A DNA stretch of 44,215 bases from Cladosporium sp. IMV 00045 (taxonomy: Eukaryota > Ascomycota > Dothideomycetes > Cladosporiales > Cladosporiaceae), in contig MSJI02000485.1 in the NCBI GenBank assembly GCA_001931905.2, positions 1 to 44,215 of the forward strand, in the 5' to 3' direction. The notes below the pieces were generated by a model. That model was not told the origin of the DNA. It saw only the letters and a list, made by a program, of their open reading frames with translations, and did not search any database. Within the stretch, counting starts at the first letter, position 1. The number at the start of each line of letters is the position of its first letter. Below are positions 1 to 9,505 of the stretch, piece by piece. The position numbers and the translations under genes were made by a program.

Positions 1-1622
1 TCGAGATTGATGGGAACATGATTCAGCAAGTGCAAGAGCGATGCAACGTCCATCTCGCCATGCCTCTGACGGAAGAATACGATTTCCGAAATGACGAACA
101 AAACGCCGGTTTGGACATCGACCTACGACCCAATGTGCAGATTCGATACTACCAGGAGCATGCACTGAGCAAGATGTTTGGTAATGGACGTGCAAGATCC
201 GGTATCATCGTGCTGCCTTGTGGCGCTGGAAAGACGTTGGTCGGAATCACAGCTGCGTGTACCATCAAAAAGAGCGCCATCGTGCTCTGCACATCAGCCA
301 TGAGTGTGGTGCAGTGGAAAGAGGAATTCAAGAAGTGGTCTAACATCAACCCGGACGATATTGCTATCTTCACATCCGGCGAGAAGGAGAAGCTCAATCA
401 CAAGGCTGGCATCATCATCTGCACATACAGTATGGTCACCCAAAACACCAGACGAGCCCACGACAGTCAACAGGTCATGGACTTCATCACAAGTCGCGAA
501 TGGGGTCTCATGGTGTTGGACGAGGTGCACGTCGTGCCAGCCGAGATGTTCCGGCGAGTCACCAGCAAGATCAAAACACACTCCAAACTTGGTCTGACAG
601 CAACACTATTACGTGAAGACGACAAGATCAAAGACCTGAACTTCCTCATCGGCCCAAAGCTCTACGAAGCCAACTGGCTACAGCTCAGCGAAGAGGGCCA
701 CATCGCTCGCGTGCAGTGTGCCGAAGTCTGGTGCCCAATGACGACCGAATTCTACTCAGAATACATCCACGCCGCCGGCAAAGTCAACCAACAATCTCTG
801 CTCTCGACCATGAACCCGCGCAAATTCCAAGCCTGCCAGTTCCTCATCGACTTCCACGAGAAGCGCGGCGACAAGATCATCGTCTTCTCGGACAACGTCT
901 ACGCCCTGAAAAAGTACGCCGAGGGCATGACCAAACCCTACATTTACGGCGACACAGGCCAGCGCGAGCGCGAAATGGTTCTGGCCAACTTCCAAATGAA
1001 CGACGCCGTATCGTCCATCTTCCTCTCCAAAATCGGCGACACCTCCCTCGACCTCCCGGAAGCAACCTGCCTGATCCAAATCTCCTCGCACTACGGCTCG
1101 CGGCGTCAAGAAGCGCAACGCCTCGGGCGCATCCTGCGCGCCAAACGCCGTAACGACGAAGGGTTCAACGCCTTCTTCTACTCCCTCGTCAGCAAAGACA
1201 CGAATGAGATGTTCTACTCGTCCAAACGGCAAGCCTTCCTCGTCGACCAAGGCTACGCGTTCAAAGTGATCACGCACCTCAACGGCATCGACAAAATGCC
1301 CAACCTCGCCTTCACCTCGCAGCAAGAGCGCATGTCGCTGCTGACCGACGTGCTGCTGCAGTCTGAGACTGCGGGAGATGTGGAAGATATCAAGGACGAT
1401 TTGTTCTCCGATCGCAACGTCGCGCGCAATAAGGGGCGGAATAACAAGGTCAAGCGACAGGCTGGTGGTTTGAGCGGGCTGAGCGGTGGTGATCACATGG
1501 CGTATATGGAGTATGGGAGGGGGAGTAAGGCGGCGAGGGAGGCGTCGAGGTCGACGTTCTTCAAGACTAATGATAGGCAGCAGGAGAGGAGGAAGGCGGC
1601 TGCGAGGGCGATGCTTGAGTGA
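1..1622 (+). CDS. SSL2: TFIIH DNA helicase XPB/Ssl2 (Rad25), 5'-partial
   Basis: This is the 3' part of the ATP-dependent DNA translocase of TFIIH, which opens promoters for RNA polymerase II and DNA around lesions in nucleotide excision repair. The frame is open from base 3, before the first ATG at 18, and the family normally has several hundred more N-terminal residues, so the gene starts outside the window. Seen: the EEYDFRND lead-in; Walker A LPCGAGKT (213-236); the DEVH box (519-530), which marks XPB among SF2 helicases; LTATLLRED with the RED motif after motif III; and motif [11 protein letters not shown] (1116-1142). The C-terminal tail is basic and glycine-rich and ends MLE. All motifs are intact and no intron is seen in this part. 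The coding strand turns from C-rich to G-rich after about 1360. Confidence 0.97.
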   Translation, partial: EIDGNMIQQVQERCNVHLAMPLTEEYDFRNDEQNAGLDIDLRPNVQIRYYQEHALSKMFGNGRARSGIIVLPCGAGKTLVGITAACTIKKSAIVLCTSAMSVVQWKEEFKKWSNINPDDIAIFTSGEKEKLNHKAGIIICTYSMVTQNTRRAHDSQQVMDFITSREWGLMVLDEVHVVPAEMFRRVTSKIKTHSKLGLTATLLREDDKIKDLNFLIGPKLYEANWLQLSEEGHIARVQCAEVWCPMTTEFYSEYIHAAGKVNQQSLLSTMNPRKFQACQFLIDFHEKRGDKIIVFSDNVYALKKYAEGMTKPYIYGDTGQREREMVLANFQMNDAVSSIFLSKIGDTSLDLPEATCLIQISSHYGSRRQEAQRLGRILRAKRRNDEGFNAFFYSLVSKDTNEMFYSSKRQAFLVDQGYAFKVITHLNGIDKMPNLAFTSQQERMSLLTDVLLQSETAGDVEDIKDDLFSDRNVARNKGRNNKVKRQAGGLSGLSGGDHMAYMEYGRGSKAAREASRSTFFKTNDRQQERRKAAARAMLE

Positions 1623-2202
1623 GCGAGGGAGTGATGTTTGGCGGATGTGATTATGATACTGTGTTATTATTAGCGCCGCGGGATCGGGGGCAAAGATTAT
1701 GCGGACAGATTGTTCTTCTTCTTGTGGTCAGTTATATTATTAGTACTCTTTTGCAATCTAAATGAAGCTTTACGAAACGACAGTATTAGACTTTTACTCT
1801 TGAGATCAACTCAAATTGAAAGTAATCTGTTCTGATGAATGCTGCTTGAATCGAATCCGCTCAACATGGTGATATATGTAGCTAGGTAATCAGGAAGCGA
1901 ACCGTCCGTCTAATGGAGAAAAGAAATGTTCTTTTCGTGAGCAGAGAAATGAAATTTCCATGTCATTCCCGCCAGTCGAATACCCACTCACCCAGTGGAA
2001 ACGCCGTGCTAGAGTTAGGTTATGTCCACTGATAAAGATGCAAGCACCGAAACATCAAAAATCGAAAATGTAGAAGCAAAGCAAGCAAAAGAGAAATCCC
2101 GCTTGAAACAACAGAATCGCAGGCACTCCGTAACACCGTCCATCCATCCATTCCCGACACCCCTCCAAAAACCTCACCTCAAATCTCCACCAAAAACCCC
2201 CT
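1623..2202. other. Convergent 3' spacer between SSL2 and SGT1
   Basis: This holds the 3' ends of two converging genes. It is AT-richer than the flanking genes. An ATG-started 81-codon frame at 2022-2267 runs into the antisense of SGT1 and looks like chance. I see no RNA gene or repeat. Confidence 0.6.
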
Positions 2203-3366
2203 CTACTTCCCCCACGTCTTCGCCTCCATCCCATCCGGCGGCAACGTCTCGACCTTCTTCTTACTGACCTCGTCCCAATTCGTACTGAGGGCCGTGCCGT
2301 TGCTCTCGGTGAAACTCTTCATCATGGCGCGCTGCGCCTCGGGCGAGGCGCCTTTGTAGAGTTTCTTGAAAAACGCGTTCGTGCTGTCGCCTTCTTCCTC
2401 TTCCTCTTCGTCGCCGATGGTGTCCCAGTTCTTGGGCCCGGATTTGGAGGAGCTTGGGTAGGCGGGTCCGGCTGGGGCTGGGGAGGTGAATGTTGCGGAG
2501 GGGGTGGGGTTGGTTGGGTTGGTGGTGGGTTGTGTGGATGTGGATTCTGAGGGGACGGGCTCGCTGCTTTCGAGAGCGTGCCATTTCTGCCCGGGAGTTG
2601 CTTTGGAGAGGATGATTTCGACTTTTGTCGGGAGGATGCGCGTGATGCAGTTGGAGGGGTCGACGGGCGCGAAGAGAGGGTCGAGGGTGAAATCGTAGGT
2701 CGAGTCGCTGGTCGCTACGGGGAAGGAAATGGACATGGAGCGTTCTGTGAAGTCGACCTGCGTCTTCTCTTTGGGGACGCCTTTGGCGAGGAGGGTCAGG
2801 TAGACGTTTTGGTTGTTCTGGTACCAGTCGTGGCGGATCTTTTCGATTGGTGTTTGTTGGACTTGCGCGGGCGCTGAAGGTGTGGCAGAGCTGGTGGAGG
2901 TTGCAGGAGCATTGTTCTGGGGGCTCGTCTCGGCGGTCTTTATGTCGGGTACCTCCTTGACCGTCACCTGCACCTTCTCATGATTCTCCCCGAGTTCCAC
3001 AATTTTGTGGTTATTGCGATCGTTCCAGATCTTGAGCTCCTTCAAATCCTTATTCATGCGTCCGACAATCTCGAACACAGCGCGAGCATCTCCATAACGA
3101 CCCATGACGTTGAGAATAATGCCCCTGCGCATCTGCGCGTCGACGATGAGCTCTTTCTTCGCACGCTTGTGGGCGTGCACAACTGCCGCTTCGGCGTCGG
3201 CGAGGGCTTCCGGGTACTGCTGGGTTCTTTGGTATGCCAGAGCTCGGGAAGTTAAGTAGATGGGAGATGTCGGTGACTCTTTGAGGGCGGAGGTGAATTC
3301 CTTTATGGCTTCTGCATAGTTGCTGGCCTCGACCATTTGCTTGCCGCGGGCGGCTGAACTCGACAT
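2203..3366 (-). CDS. SGT1: SGT1 co-chaperone (TPR-CS-SGS)
   Basis: Sgt1 is an Hsp90 co-chaperone and Skp1 partner, needed for kinetochore assembly and SCF ubiquitin ligase function in yeast. The 387-residue frame begins at an ATG (MSSSAARGKQ) and has the full family architecture. TPR-like helices lie at about 1-110 (for example NYAEAIKEFTSAL). A serine/proline/alanine-rich linker follows. The CS (p23-like) domain at about 178-268 begins RHDWYQNNQNVYLTLLAKGV. The SGS domain at about 308-387 contains GPKNWDTIGDEEEEEEGD and ends METKTWGK-like (MEAKTWGK). The length matches fungal Sgt1 (about 390-400). It is head-to-head with PPX1 across 373 bp. No intron is visible. Confidence 0.96.
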   Translation of the reverse strand: MSSSAARGKQMVEASNYAEAIKEFTSALKESPTSPIYLTSRALAYQRTQQYPEALADAEAAVVHAHKRAKKELIVDAQMRRGIILNVMGRYGDARAVFEIVGRMNKDLKELKIWNDRNNHKIVELGENHEKVQVTVKEVPDIKTAETSPQNNAPATSTSSATPSAPAQVQQTPIEKIRHDWYQNNQNVYLTLLAKGVPKEKTQVDFTERSMSISFPVATSDSTYDFTLDPLFAPVDPSNCITRILPTKVEIILSKATPGQKWHALESSEPVPSESTSTQPTTNPTNPTPSATFTSPAPAGPAYPSSSKSGPKNWDTIGDEEEEEEGDSTNAFFKKLYKGASPEAQRAMMKSFTESNGTALSTNWDEVSKKKVETLPPDGMEAKTWGK

Positions 3367-3739
3367 GGTTGACTCGATTCGTGGGTGTCAGATTGTTGGT
3401 AGAACTGACGGGGCTGCGATCGGTGGTGTTCTCGTGAACAGTGGTTGGATAATCGCGGTAAACGTTAAGAGTTGTGTATAGCGAGAGGTGTGTAGTGTGG
3501 ATTGTGGTTGAAGTGGTGAGTAGCAGTAATAAATATCAACAAGCCAGAATGATGTTCTAATGTTCTAGAAGTGACTTTGACCCCGCGGCAGCCTGCATCA
3601 GACCCTGGAGCCTGATGCTTCGATCAGATGAACTTTCACATGTCATTCAGTCAACGTCACTCCTTCAAACAATTCACTTACAAGAGAATATAAAAAAGGA
3701 AAGAAAAAGAAAAACAAACCTCAATAAAATCAACCAACC
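3367..3739. promoter_or_regulatory. Divergent promoter SGT1/PPX1
   Basis: This 373-bp interval separates the two ATGs and must carry both promoters. It holds an imperfect heat-shock-like element at 3555-3570, listed separately, and an A-rich leader just ahead of PPX1 (about 3683-3725). Confidence 0.6.
3555..3570. promoter_or_regulatory. Possible heat-shock element (TTC...TTCnnGAA)
   Basis: TTCTAGAA at 3563-3570 is the palindromic core of an HSF site, and another TTC lies 8 bp to its left. It sits about 190 bp upstream of the ATG of SGT1, an Hsp90 co-chaperone gene. The third unit is out of the 5-bp register, and an 8-mer of this form has roughly a 9 percent chance of falling in 370 bp, so this is only suggestive. 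Confidence 0.3.
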
Positions 3740-5038
3740 ATGGCCCGCTTCTCAATCAAAACCTTCCTCTCCCACGCCAAACGCCAACTGCAACAAGCCA
3801 AACAAAACCCCACCGCCACCAGCACCAAAACCTCTCTCGTGGTGGGAAACGAATCCGCCGACCTCGACAGCATCGCCAGCGCCATCCTCTACGGCTACAT
3901 CCAATCCTCGACGCCTCAAGCCCTGCGCTCCAACACGCTCACAATCCCCATAACCAACATCCCCTCCTCCGACCTCTCCTTGCGCCCCGAACTTACCACG
4001 CTCCTCAAACACGCCAACCTAGTGCCCTCGGATCTCATAACCCTCGACGACCTCGACCTGCCCAATTTCCCCAGCACCTCCACCCTCACGCTCGTAGACC
4101 ACAACGCCCTCACGGGCCCCTTGGCAACGCACTTCCCCTCCCCCACCTCCATCGTGTCCTGCATCGACCACCACGACGACGAACACACCGTCCCCGCCAC
4201 CGTCACCCCGCGCCTCATCACCCCCTCCGGCTCGTGCGCCTCCCTAATAACAACCCACCTCCACACCCCATGGGTAAACCTAGCCCTCTTCAGCTCCTCC
4301 GTCGGCGCCGCGAACGGGCAGCAATCCTACGACGTCATCGACGACACGGCCTATACTTCCACCTGGGATGCGCAGGCGGCTTTGCTAGCTCTGGGCGCAA
4401 TATTGATCGACACGCAGAACCTCACGTCAAAGCATAAAGTCACGCCGCACGATGTGAAAGCCGTGAAATTGCTGGAGGCGTTTGTGGGGATGTCGCCTCG
4501 TCTTAGCCCTGGGTTTGATAGGGGGGTTTTTTATAAGGGGTTGGAGGAGGCGAAGAGTGATATCTCAAGTCTGAGTGTGAGGGATGTGCTGAGGAAGGAT
4601 TATAAGGAGTGGAACGATGGGGATTTGAGGTTAGGAGTGGCGAGTGTGGTGCAGGGGTTGGGGTTTGTGCGGGAGAAAGCTGCGTCTGAGGCTGGGGATG
4701 GGGGTGAGAAGGGTGGGAATGCTGAGCTGGTGAAGTCCTGCGTTTCGTTTGCAAGAGAGAGGGAGCTGGATCTCTTCGCTGTTATGACGGCGTATACATC
4801 TCCCTCGGGTGAATTCGCGCGCGAATTGCTTTTGCTCGCTCTGAGCGAAGGAAAAGCATCAGAGGCAGCGAGGAGGTTTGCGGAGAAGTCAAGTGGGGAG
4901 CTGAAACTTGTCGAGTTGCAGGGCGGAGAAGATGGAGAGACGGAGGGTGTGGCGTGGAAGACGAGCTGGCAGCAGGAAAATCTCGAGGCGAGCCGAAAGA
5001 GAGTCGGACCGTTGCTGAGGGAGGCGATGAGGGGATGA
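3740..5038 (+). CDS. PPX1: Exopolyphosphatase Ppx1 (DHH family)
   Basis: Ppx1 removes terminal phosphates from inorganic polyphosphate in the cytosol and mitochondria. The 432-residue frame has the DHH-superfamily metal-binding motifs in order: GNESADLDS (residues 37-45), LVDHN (118-122), the DHH signature CIDHHDDEH (141-149) and ILIDTQNLTSK (221-231). The C-terminal DHHA2-like part is present, including FAVMTAYTSPSGEFARELL. Length is close to the yeast enzyme (about 397), with a slightly longer tail. The start MARFSIKTFL has a good context (ACCATGG). The first half of the coding strand is strongly C-rich and the last third strongly G-rich. It converges with the RA-PH gene. Confidence 0.95.
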   Translation: MARFSIKTFLSHAKRQLQQAKQNPTATSTKTSLVVGNESADLDSIASAILYGYIQSSTPQALRSNTLTIPITNIPSSDLSLRPELTTLLKHANLVPSDLITLDDLDLPNFPSTSTLTLVDHNALTGPLATHFPSPTSIVSCIDHHDDEHTVPATVTPRLITPSGSCASLITTHLHTPWVNLALFSSSVGAANGQQSYDVIDDTAYTSTWDAQAALLALGAILIDTQNLTSKHKVTPHDVKAVKLLEAFVGMSPRLSPGFDRGVFYKGLEEAKSDISSLSVRDVLRKDYKEWNDGDLRLGVASVVQGLGFVREKAASEAGDGGEKGGNAELVKSCVSFARERELDLFAVMTAYTSPSGEFARELLLLALSEGKASEAARRFAEKSSGELKLVELQGGEDGETEGVAWKTSWQQENLEASRKRVGPLLREAMRG

Positions 5039-5490
5039 GAGACTTGCATATTTGTCTGATTTGAGTTGGGAAGAGGAATCTAGTTGCGTTCCACGATGTT
5101 AAATGAACAGAATCTGAGGGATAGAATTGGATTTTGGAAGTATGATTTTCTGACAACCGAGGTGGAAATGCACAGTTCTCGAATGCTTCTTGTAAAAAGT
5201 AGTATGGAACGAGGGAACCAAGAAAGTGGAAAAAAAAAAAAAGAAAAGAGCTAGACTTTCATTCCAGGCGGAGCTGCTCCTCTACGCATACGCAATAGAG
5301 GCAAAAAGAAGTGCATGTGTAGAGAATAAAGATGTAAATGAGATGTAAATGAGAACAAAGAAAAATTAATCGTCCAAGTTTGTGATGGGTATGAGGGTGG
5401 TTTTAATGAGTTAGAAAAAAAAAGTCAGCTAGACTTTCCCATGGGGCCAAGATCCTCCCCCAAGCGCTCCAATTCCAAGATCCAAAATCA
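5039..5490. other. Convergent 3' spacer PPX1 / RA-PH gene
   Basis: This holds the 3' ends of both genes. It contains an A-run near 5230, an AATAAA at 5325-5330 that could be a PPX1 polyadenylation signal, and a two-copy 11-bp tandem repeat (GATGTAAATGA) at 5331-5352. No gene is seen. Confidence 0.55.
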
Positions 5491-8094
5491 TCACCGCTCA
5501 ATAACCGGCCCCGCAACACCCTGCTCCCTCTCAACCCTATTCAACAGACTACCCTGCGCGAACTGCCCTCCCAAATTCAAATCGACCATTGGCCCCTTAG
5601 CTCTCGAACCATCAATGACACCTCTCCCTTTAGTCCCCCCACCCCAACCTTCCTGCGAAGAAGCCAGCAAACCCTCACCCGTGAAAGCCTTGCCGCTCGC
5701 GGCTGTTTCGCTATTCGCTGCGCGAGCAGTGGTGGGGCGTGTGGCGGTGGTGGGACGGCGTTGCGAGGCGGTGGCGCGCAGCATGCTTCGCTGATGGTCA
5801 GCGCCGGAGCGGGAGTGGGAGCGCTGCTGGGAGTGGTGGTGGGCAGGGGCGTGGGAGCGGCCGCGCCAGTCGACCGAAGAGGGAACGCCGAGCGGGTCGT
5901 CGGGCGAGGTGGCACTGTCGATCAGGCCGCCGGGGCCGACTTGGTCCGGGTGGTGGCCGCGGCCTTTGGGGTTGTGTTGCGGCGGTTCGCGGTATTGCGG
6001 GGTGAGGTCGACGAGAGGTTTGTGGTCTGTGGGAGCGGGTGGTGGTGGGCCATTGGTGACGCGGTTGGAGTTTGAGCGGGCTAGGTCGGTGGTGGGCTGG
6101 CCGCGGCGGTTGGGTTCGCGGGTGGAGGTTTGGCGGCGAGGGCCGTCGGTGGATGGGTTGAGGAGGTTGTCTCCGGCTGTGAAGGGTTGCTGTTGCTTTG
6201 TGTTACGGCTGGCGGCCTCGCGTTGTCGGTGGCTGTAGCTCCTTCCTAGAAGGCCGGTGGAATCGAATTCTTCAGGTCGGGTTTGCTCGATGGTGGGCTG
6301 CCTTGCGAGATTGACAAGAGGCTCGTCGTCGGCTAATTTAGCCTTTGGTGGTCCGGGTTGCCTCCTCGTGCTCGGACGCCTTGTAGGGGGTCGGTTGTCA
6401 TCTTGTTGGACTCTTCGATCCTCCGTCTGCGGTACTTGTGCCGCACGTGCAGCTTGTCGCTGAGATGGTTTTCTGCCAATCTTATCGGCATCCATGAGCG
6501 GCTGAAAGCTGCCCAATTGATAGTGTGATTCTGTAGAGTCCATTTTCTTGTGGCCATGTGCTGTGAAACTTGTGCTGATTCCGCCCTCTTTTTGTGTGCT
6601 GTCTTGCGACTGTGGCTTCTTTCCCTCCTCGAGTACGCTGACAAGGTACCAGCTTCGCCAGCTCTGCACTGCATCGTAAAAGTCGTCGGCTGCTTGCCGG
6701 TCGTTGGAACAAAAGAAATGTACAAAGTTCTGTGTGCTTTCAAACATGCTCGATTTTTCCTGTGATTTGATCGCCAGGCATATCTTCTTCGGTGGTTTGA
6801 TCTTCTTCTTGATCTTCTCCTGAGTTGGTGTGTAAATGTCGAAATCACTGAGATGGCAGACGTTGATTTGGTCTCTCGGCTTGTCCAAGTCTTTCTGGCA
6901 GGTAATTTGACCATCTGACTTCAAAGTGATGAATCGCTTCTCCCACTTCCCGGGCCGCTGAGAATAAGTCAAGAGCCAACTAGCTTCGTCCGGTCTCCGT
7001 TTGGGAGCTCCTTCCATGCTAAGCTCGGATTCTGAGCTGCCAGTGCCGGGATCAACCAAGAGAAGGCTGTTCTGACGGTCCGTGTCCCAGCTTTTCATTA
7101 CGTTGCGGACGTACTCGTATCGACGAAGGGGTCGCTGTACTCCGACAGTTCCAAAGTGCTCCAAGAGTACCGCAGACTTGACGTTGATCCTCTCGCTCAT
7201 CGTGGTCGACGCGCTCCTTATTAAATCCACGCAAGTAGTCGTTGGATTGACAGGGAACAGCATTCTCGACCTGCCGCATTCGACCAAGATTTTCCTGTCT
7301 CCTGTGTTGACGGCCGAAACGGGCGCATCATTACCAGGCATGACTCCGCCGCCTCCGTGAATGATGTACTTCGGGCGAGCCTCCTCGACTGGTCGCGTCA
7401 TGTCCATGGGTGTGGTATCGTTCTTCTTACGTTTGAACAACCCAAAGCAACCGCCATGCTCTTCATCATCGTCATATTTCGGCAACATGACACTGCTCCG
7501 GGTAGCTTTGATTTGTTCAGATTTGGGTGGACCGTCTCGTCGAACAGGCGGAGGAGTGGTTTCTGCGGGTTCCGGTCGGTGAGGAGGAAAGAGCTCTCCG
7601 GTGGGTTGAGAGGACGAATAAGGGAAGGATTGCATGTGGGGAGCGGCATGGTAGTCGCGCTCTCGCTCCGACCCTGAATCGTATGTGTCGCTTGGGAATC
7701 TCCTCAGATCATGCGCAGGTGGGCTAATGTGTCTCTGGTGGGCTGCTTCGGGGCGGTGATTCGCATGGCGGCTGGGCGGTGCTTTCGCGGTCAATGGACG
7801 CTGGTATGCTTCGGGTGGGGAGCTGGAGAAGTCAAAGTCGTGTTGTTGCTGTTCGCTTGCATGCTTCTGATCGTGGGCGGTTCTGGGACGGTTCCTGTCC
7901 TCTGCGCCAGTGGGAGCTCGCTTGCGACGGTAACGCGACTTGGTCCTCCCAACACCGTCATCTGGAGGCGAAGAAGAGTCTGCGTGTGGCACGTCGGGCA
8001 CATCAGTCGCGTCTTCTTCGGCGTGCTGGGCCCGTTGTCGCTGGGCTCTGTAGCGGGAGACTTTGCGCTCTGGGAGAGATGCAGGGTCCGCCAT
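5491..8094 (-). CDS. RA-PH tandem domain protein (MRL/Grb7-like architecture), function unknown
   Basis: This is an 867-residue, mostly disordered protein with a folded centre. Residues about 268-348 (KILVECGRSRMLFPVNPTTT and on, to LLLVDPG) look like a Ras-association ubiquitin fold. Residues about 371-485 (ASWLLTYSQRPGKWEKRFITL, to the SWRSWYLV helix) look like a pleckstrin-homology domain. Adjacent RA and PH domains are the core of animal Grb7/10 and Mig10/RIAM/lamellipodin adaptors, which couple small GTPases and lipids to signalling or actin. Transferring that role here is inference. A short basic-aromatic motif, GGCFGLFKRKK (214-224), precedes the folded core. The flanks are rich in Pro, Ser, Arg, Gln and His. 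The start MADPASLPERK follows a good context, and no intron is seen. The 3' end shows the C-to-G coding-strand switch near 5720. Confidence 0.85.
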   Translation of the reverse strand: MADPASLPERKVSRYRAQRQRAQHAEEDATDVPDVPHADSSSPPDDGVGRTKSRYRRKRAPTGAEDRNRPRTAHDQKHASEQQQHDFDFSSSPPEAYQRPLTAKAPPSRHANHRPEAAHQRHISPPAHDLRRFPSDTYDSGSERERDYHAAPHMQSFPYSSSQPTGELFPPHRPEPAETTPPPVRRDGPPKSEQIKATRSSVMLPKYDDDEEHGGCFGLFKRKKNDTTPMDMTRPVEEARPKYIIHGGGGVMPGNDAPVSAVNTGDRKILVECGRSRMLFPVNPTTTCVDLIRSASTTMSERINVKSAVLLEHFGTVGVQRPLRRYEYVRNVMKSWDTDRQNSLLLVDPGTGSSESELSMEGAPKRRPDEASWLLTYSQRPGKWEKRFITLKSDGQITCQKDLDKPRDQINVCHLSDFDIYTPTQEKIKKKIKPPKKICLAIKSQEKSSMFESTQNFVHFFCSNDRQAADDFYDAVQSWRSWYLVSVLEEGKKPQSQDSTQKEGGISTSFTAHGHKKMDSTESHYQLGSFQPLMDADKIGRKPSQRQAARAAQVPQTEDRRVQQDDNRPPTRRPSTRRQPGPPKAKLADDEPLVNLARQPTIEQTRPEEFDSTGLLGRSYSHRQREAASRNTKQQQPFTAGDNLLNPSTDGPRRQTSTREPNRRGQPTTDLARSNSNRVTNGPPPPAPTDHKPLVDLTPQYREPPQHNPKGRGHHPDQVGPGGLIDSATSPDDPLGVPSSVDWRGRSHAPAHHHSQQRSHSRSGADHQRSMLRATASQRRPTTATRPTTARAANSETAASGKAFTGEGLLASSQEGWGGGTKGRGVIDGSRAKGPMVDLNLGGQFAQGSLLNRVEREQGVAGPVIER

Positions 8095-9505
8095 GGTGCA
8101 TTCTGGAGTGAGCCGAGGATTGGAAGGAGAGACTGGCAGTGGTATGGAATTGAAGACAGACGAAAGTACCTAGGCAGGCAGTAGGTGGTGAGGCGATTTT
8201 ACTTTGACCGGTAGGAGTGGAAGGAATAATGGGCGCGTGACTGCCTCTGAGAGGTGGAAGTGGGTACCTGTAAGTTACCTAGAAGATCGGCGGCCAATTT
8301 CGAAGCGAACGGTTGGCGCGCGAAGATGAGCGTGATTGGGATGCAGTAGTGGATGCGATGGTGCAGTGAAGGAGCTGGAAGTTGGAAGTGATGATGACGA
8401 ATGAGTGAACGATTGTTTGCGCTTGAATCGGCTGGTGAGGCAATTGCGGGACTGAGGTCGCTCTTTCCAGTCAGGAGCGTATGAATGTTGGTGCCAGACT
8501 CCAGGCGCACAAATCACCCCAGGCTGTGGGGAGAAAGGGCAAAAGGTGGGATCTTGTGCTCTCTGCGACAAGGGCACAGCACGGCCTCGGCGCGTCTGGG
8601 CGGCTGGCGGATGGGAACAAGCACAAGAATGCGTGTGGGTTGAGGTAAAAATAGGGGACGGGGGGAGTCATGCCTGCCCGTTTGTCTTTTGACCGTTGAT
8701 CCATTGATGTTTTATTAGCGCGACTGGCGGCGAATCTTGATGATAATAACACCGCCAAACAGAGGAGTGTTTCACACCAGTCTATACACGAATGAATAAT
8801 AATAACAGTAAACACGGGATTCTGCTATGCACCTCCAAAGCTACACGTAAGTAATCATGCAGTACTTCGCAACGACCCAATGCGCGATCTGCAGCACGAG
8901 GCTCGGCCCCTGAAGTATCGATACAGCCTTATGGAAGTCCCTTGATCTGCCCAGACCATCTACTCGGCCCTTTCTCACTGCATACCGACCATTGGGGTGC
9001 TTCTCTCTACTTCATCAATGTTCATGCGAGATACAGATCCAAGGAGAAAGCCACAAGCATGATATTCGATTGACTTTCTCGGCAATATCTGTACCCAGGC
9101 ACCAAAACATGTACTCAGGCACGCAAGGACCCATCAAAGGATACTTGCATAACCCATTATTAAAGCACTCCTCGGACATCACCTTGTGTGACTTTTGTAC
9201 GTCCGATATACATCTCCCAGCATTCTGTCATCCAAACGGCTGGAATCATGAAAGGAGAGCATAAAGACACTTTCATCTCTCATACAATCAAACCCACGGC
9301 CCATCGCAGCTTCACCTCTCACAGCTGCCGTCTCGTCCCACAAAGCCCCATTCAACTGCACCACACTGCAATCACTCGGTCACTGCTGCCTTCCGTTATC
9401 TTTTCCACCTTGCCAAACACAACAAAAAATGATATCCCTCTCCAAGGCGGCCATCATGATGCCTCCCCATCACGTCTCCCATTCTTCCCCCGCCCATGAA
9501 GCATC
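8095..9505. promoter_or_regulatory. Long divergent intergenic region (1.4 kb)
   Basis: This separates the minus-strand RA-PH gene from the plus-strand glycosyltransferase gene and presumably holds both promoters and leaders. The open frames in it lack ATG starts or conserved features. Two CCAGGCAC/CTCAGGCAC-like words occur near 9094-9122. I see no tRNA, repeat array or mobile element. Confidence 0.5.

Noticed and set aside
2022..2267. 81-codon ATG frame overlapping the SGT1 3' end
   Set aside because: Low-complexity Pro/Ser tail is the antisense of SGT1; no conserved sequence.
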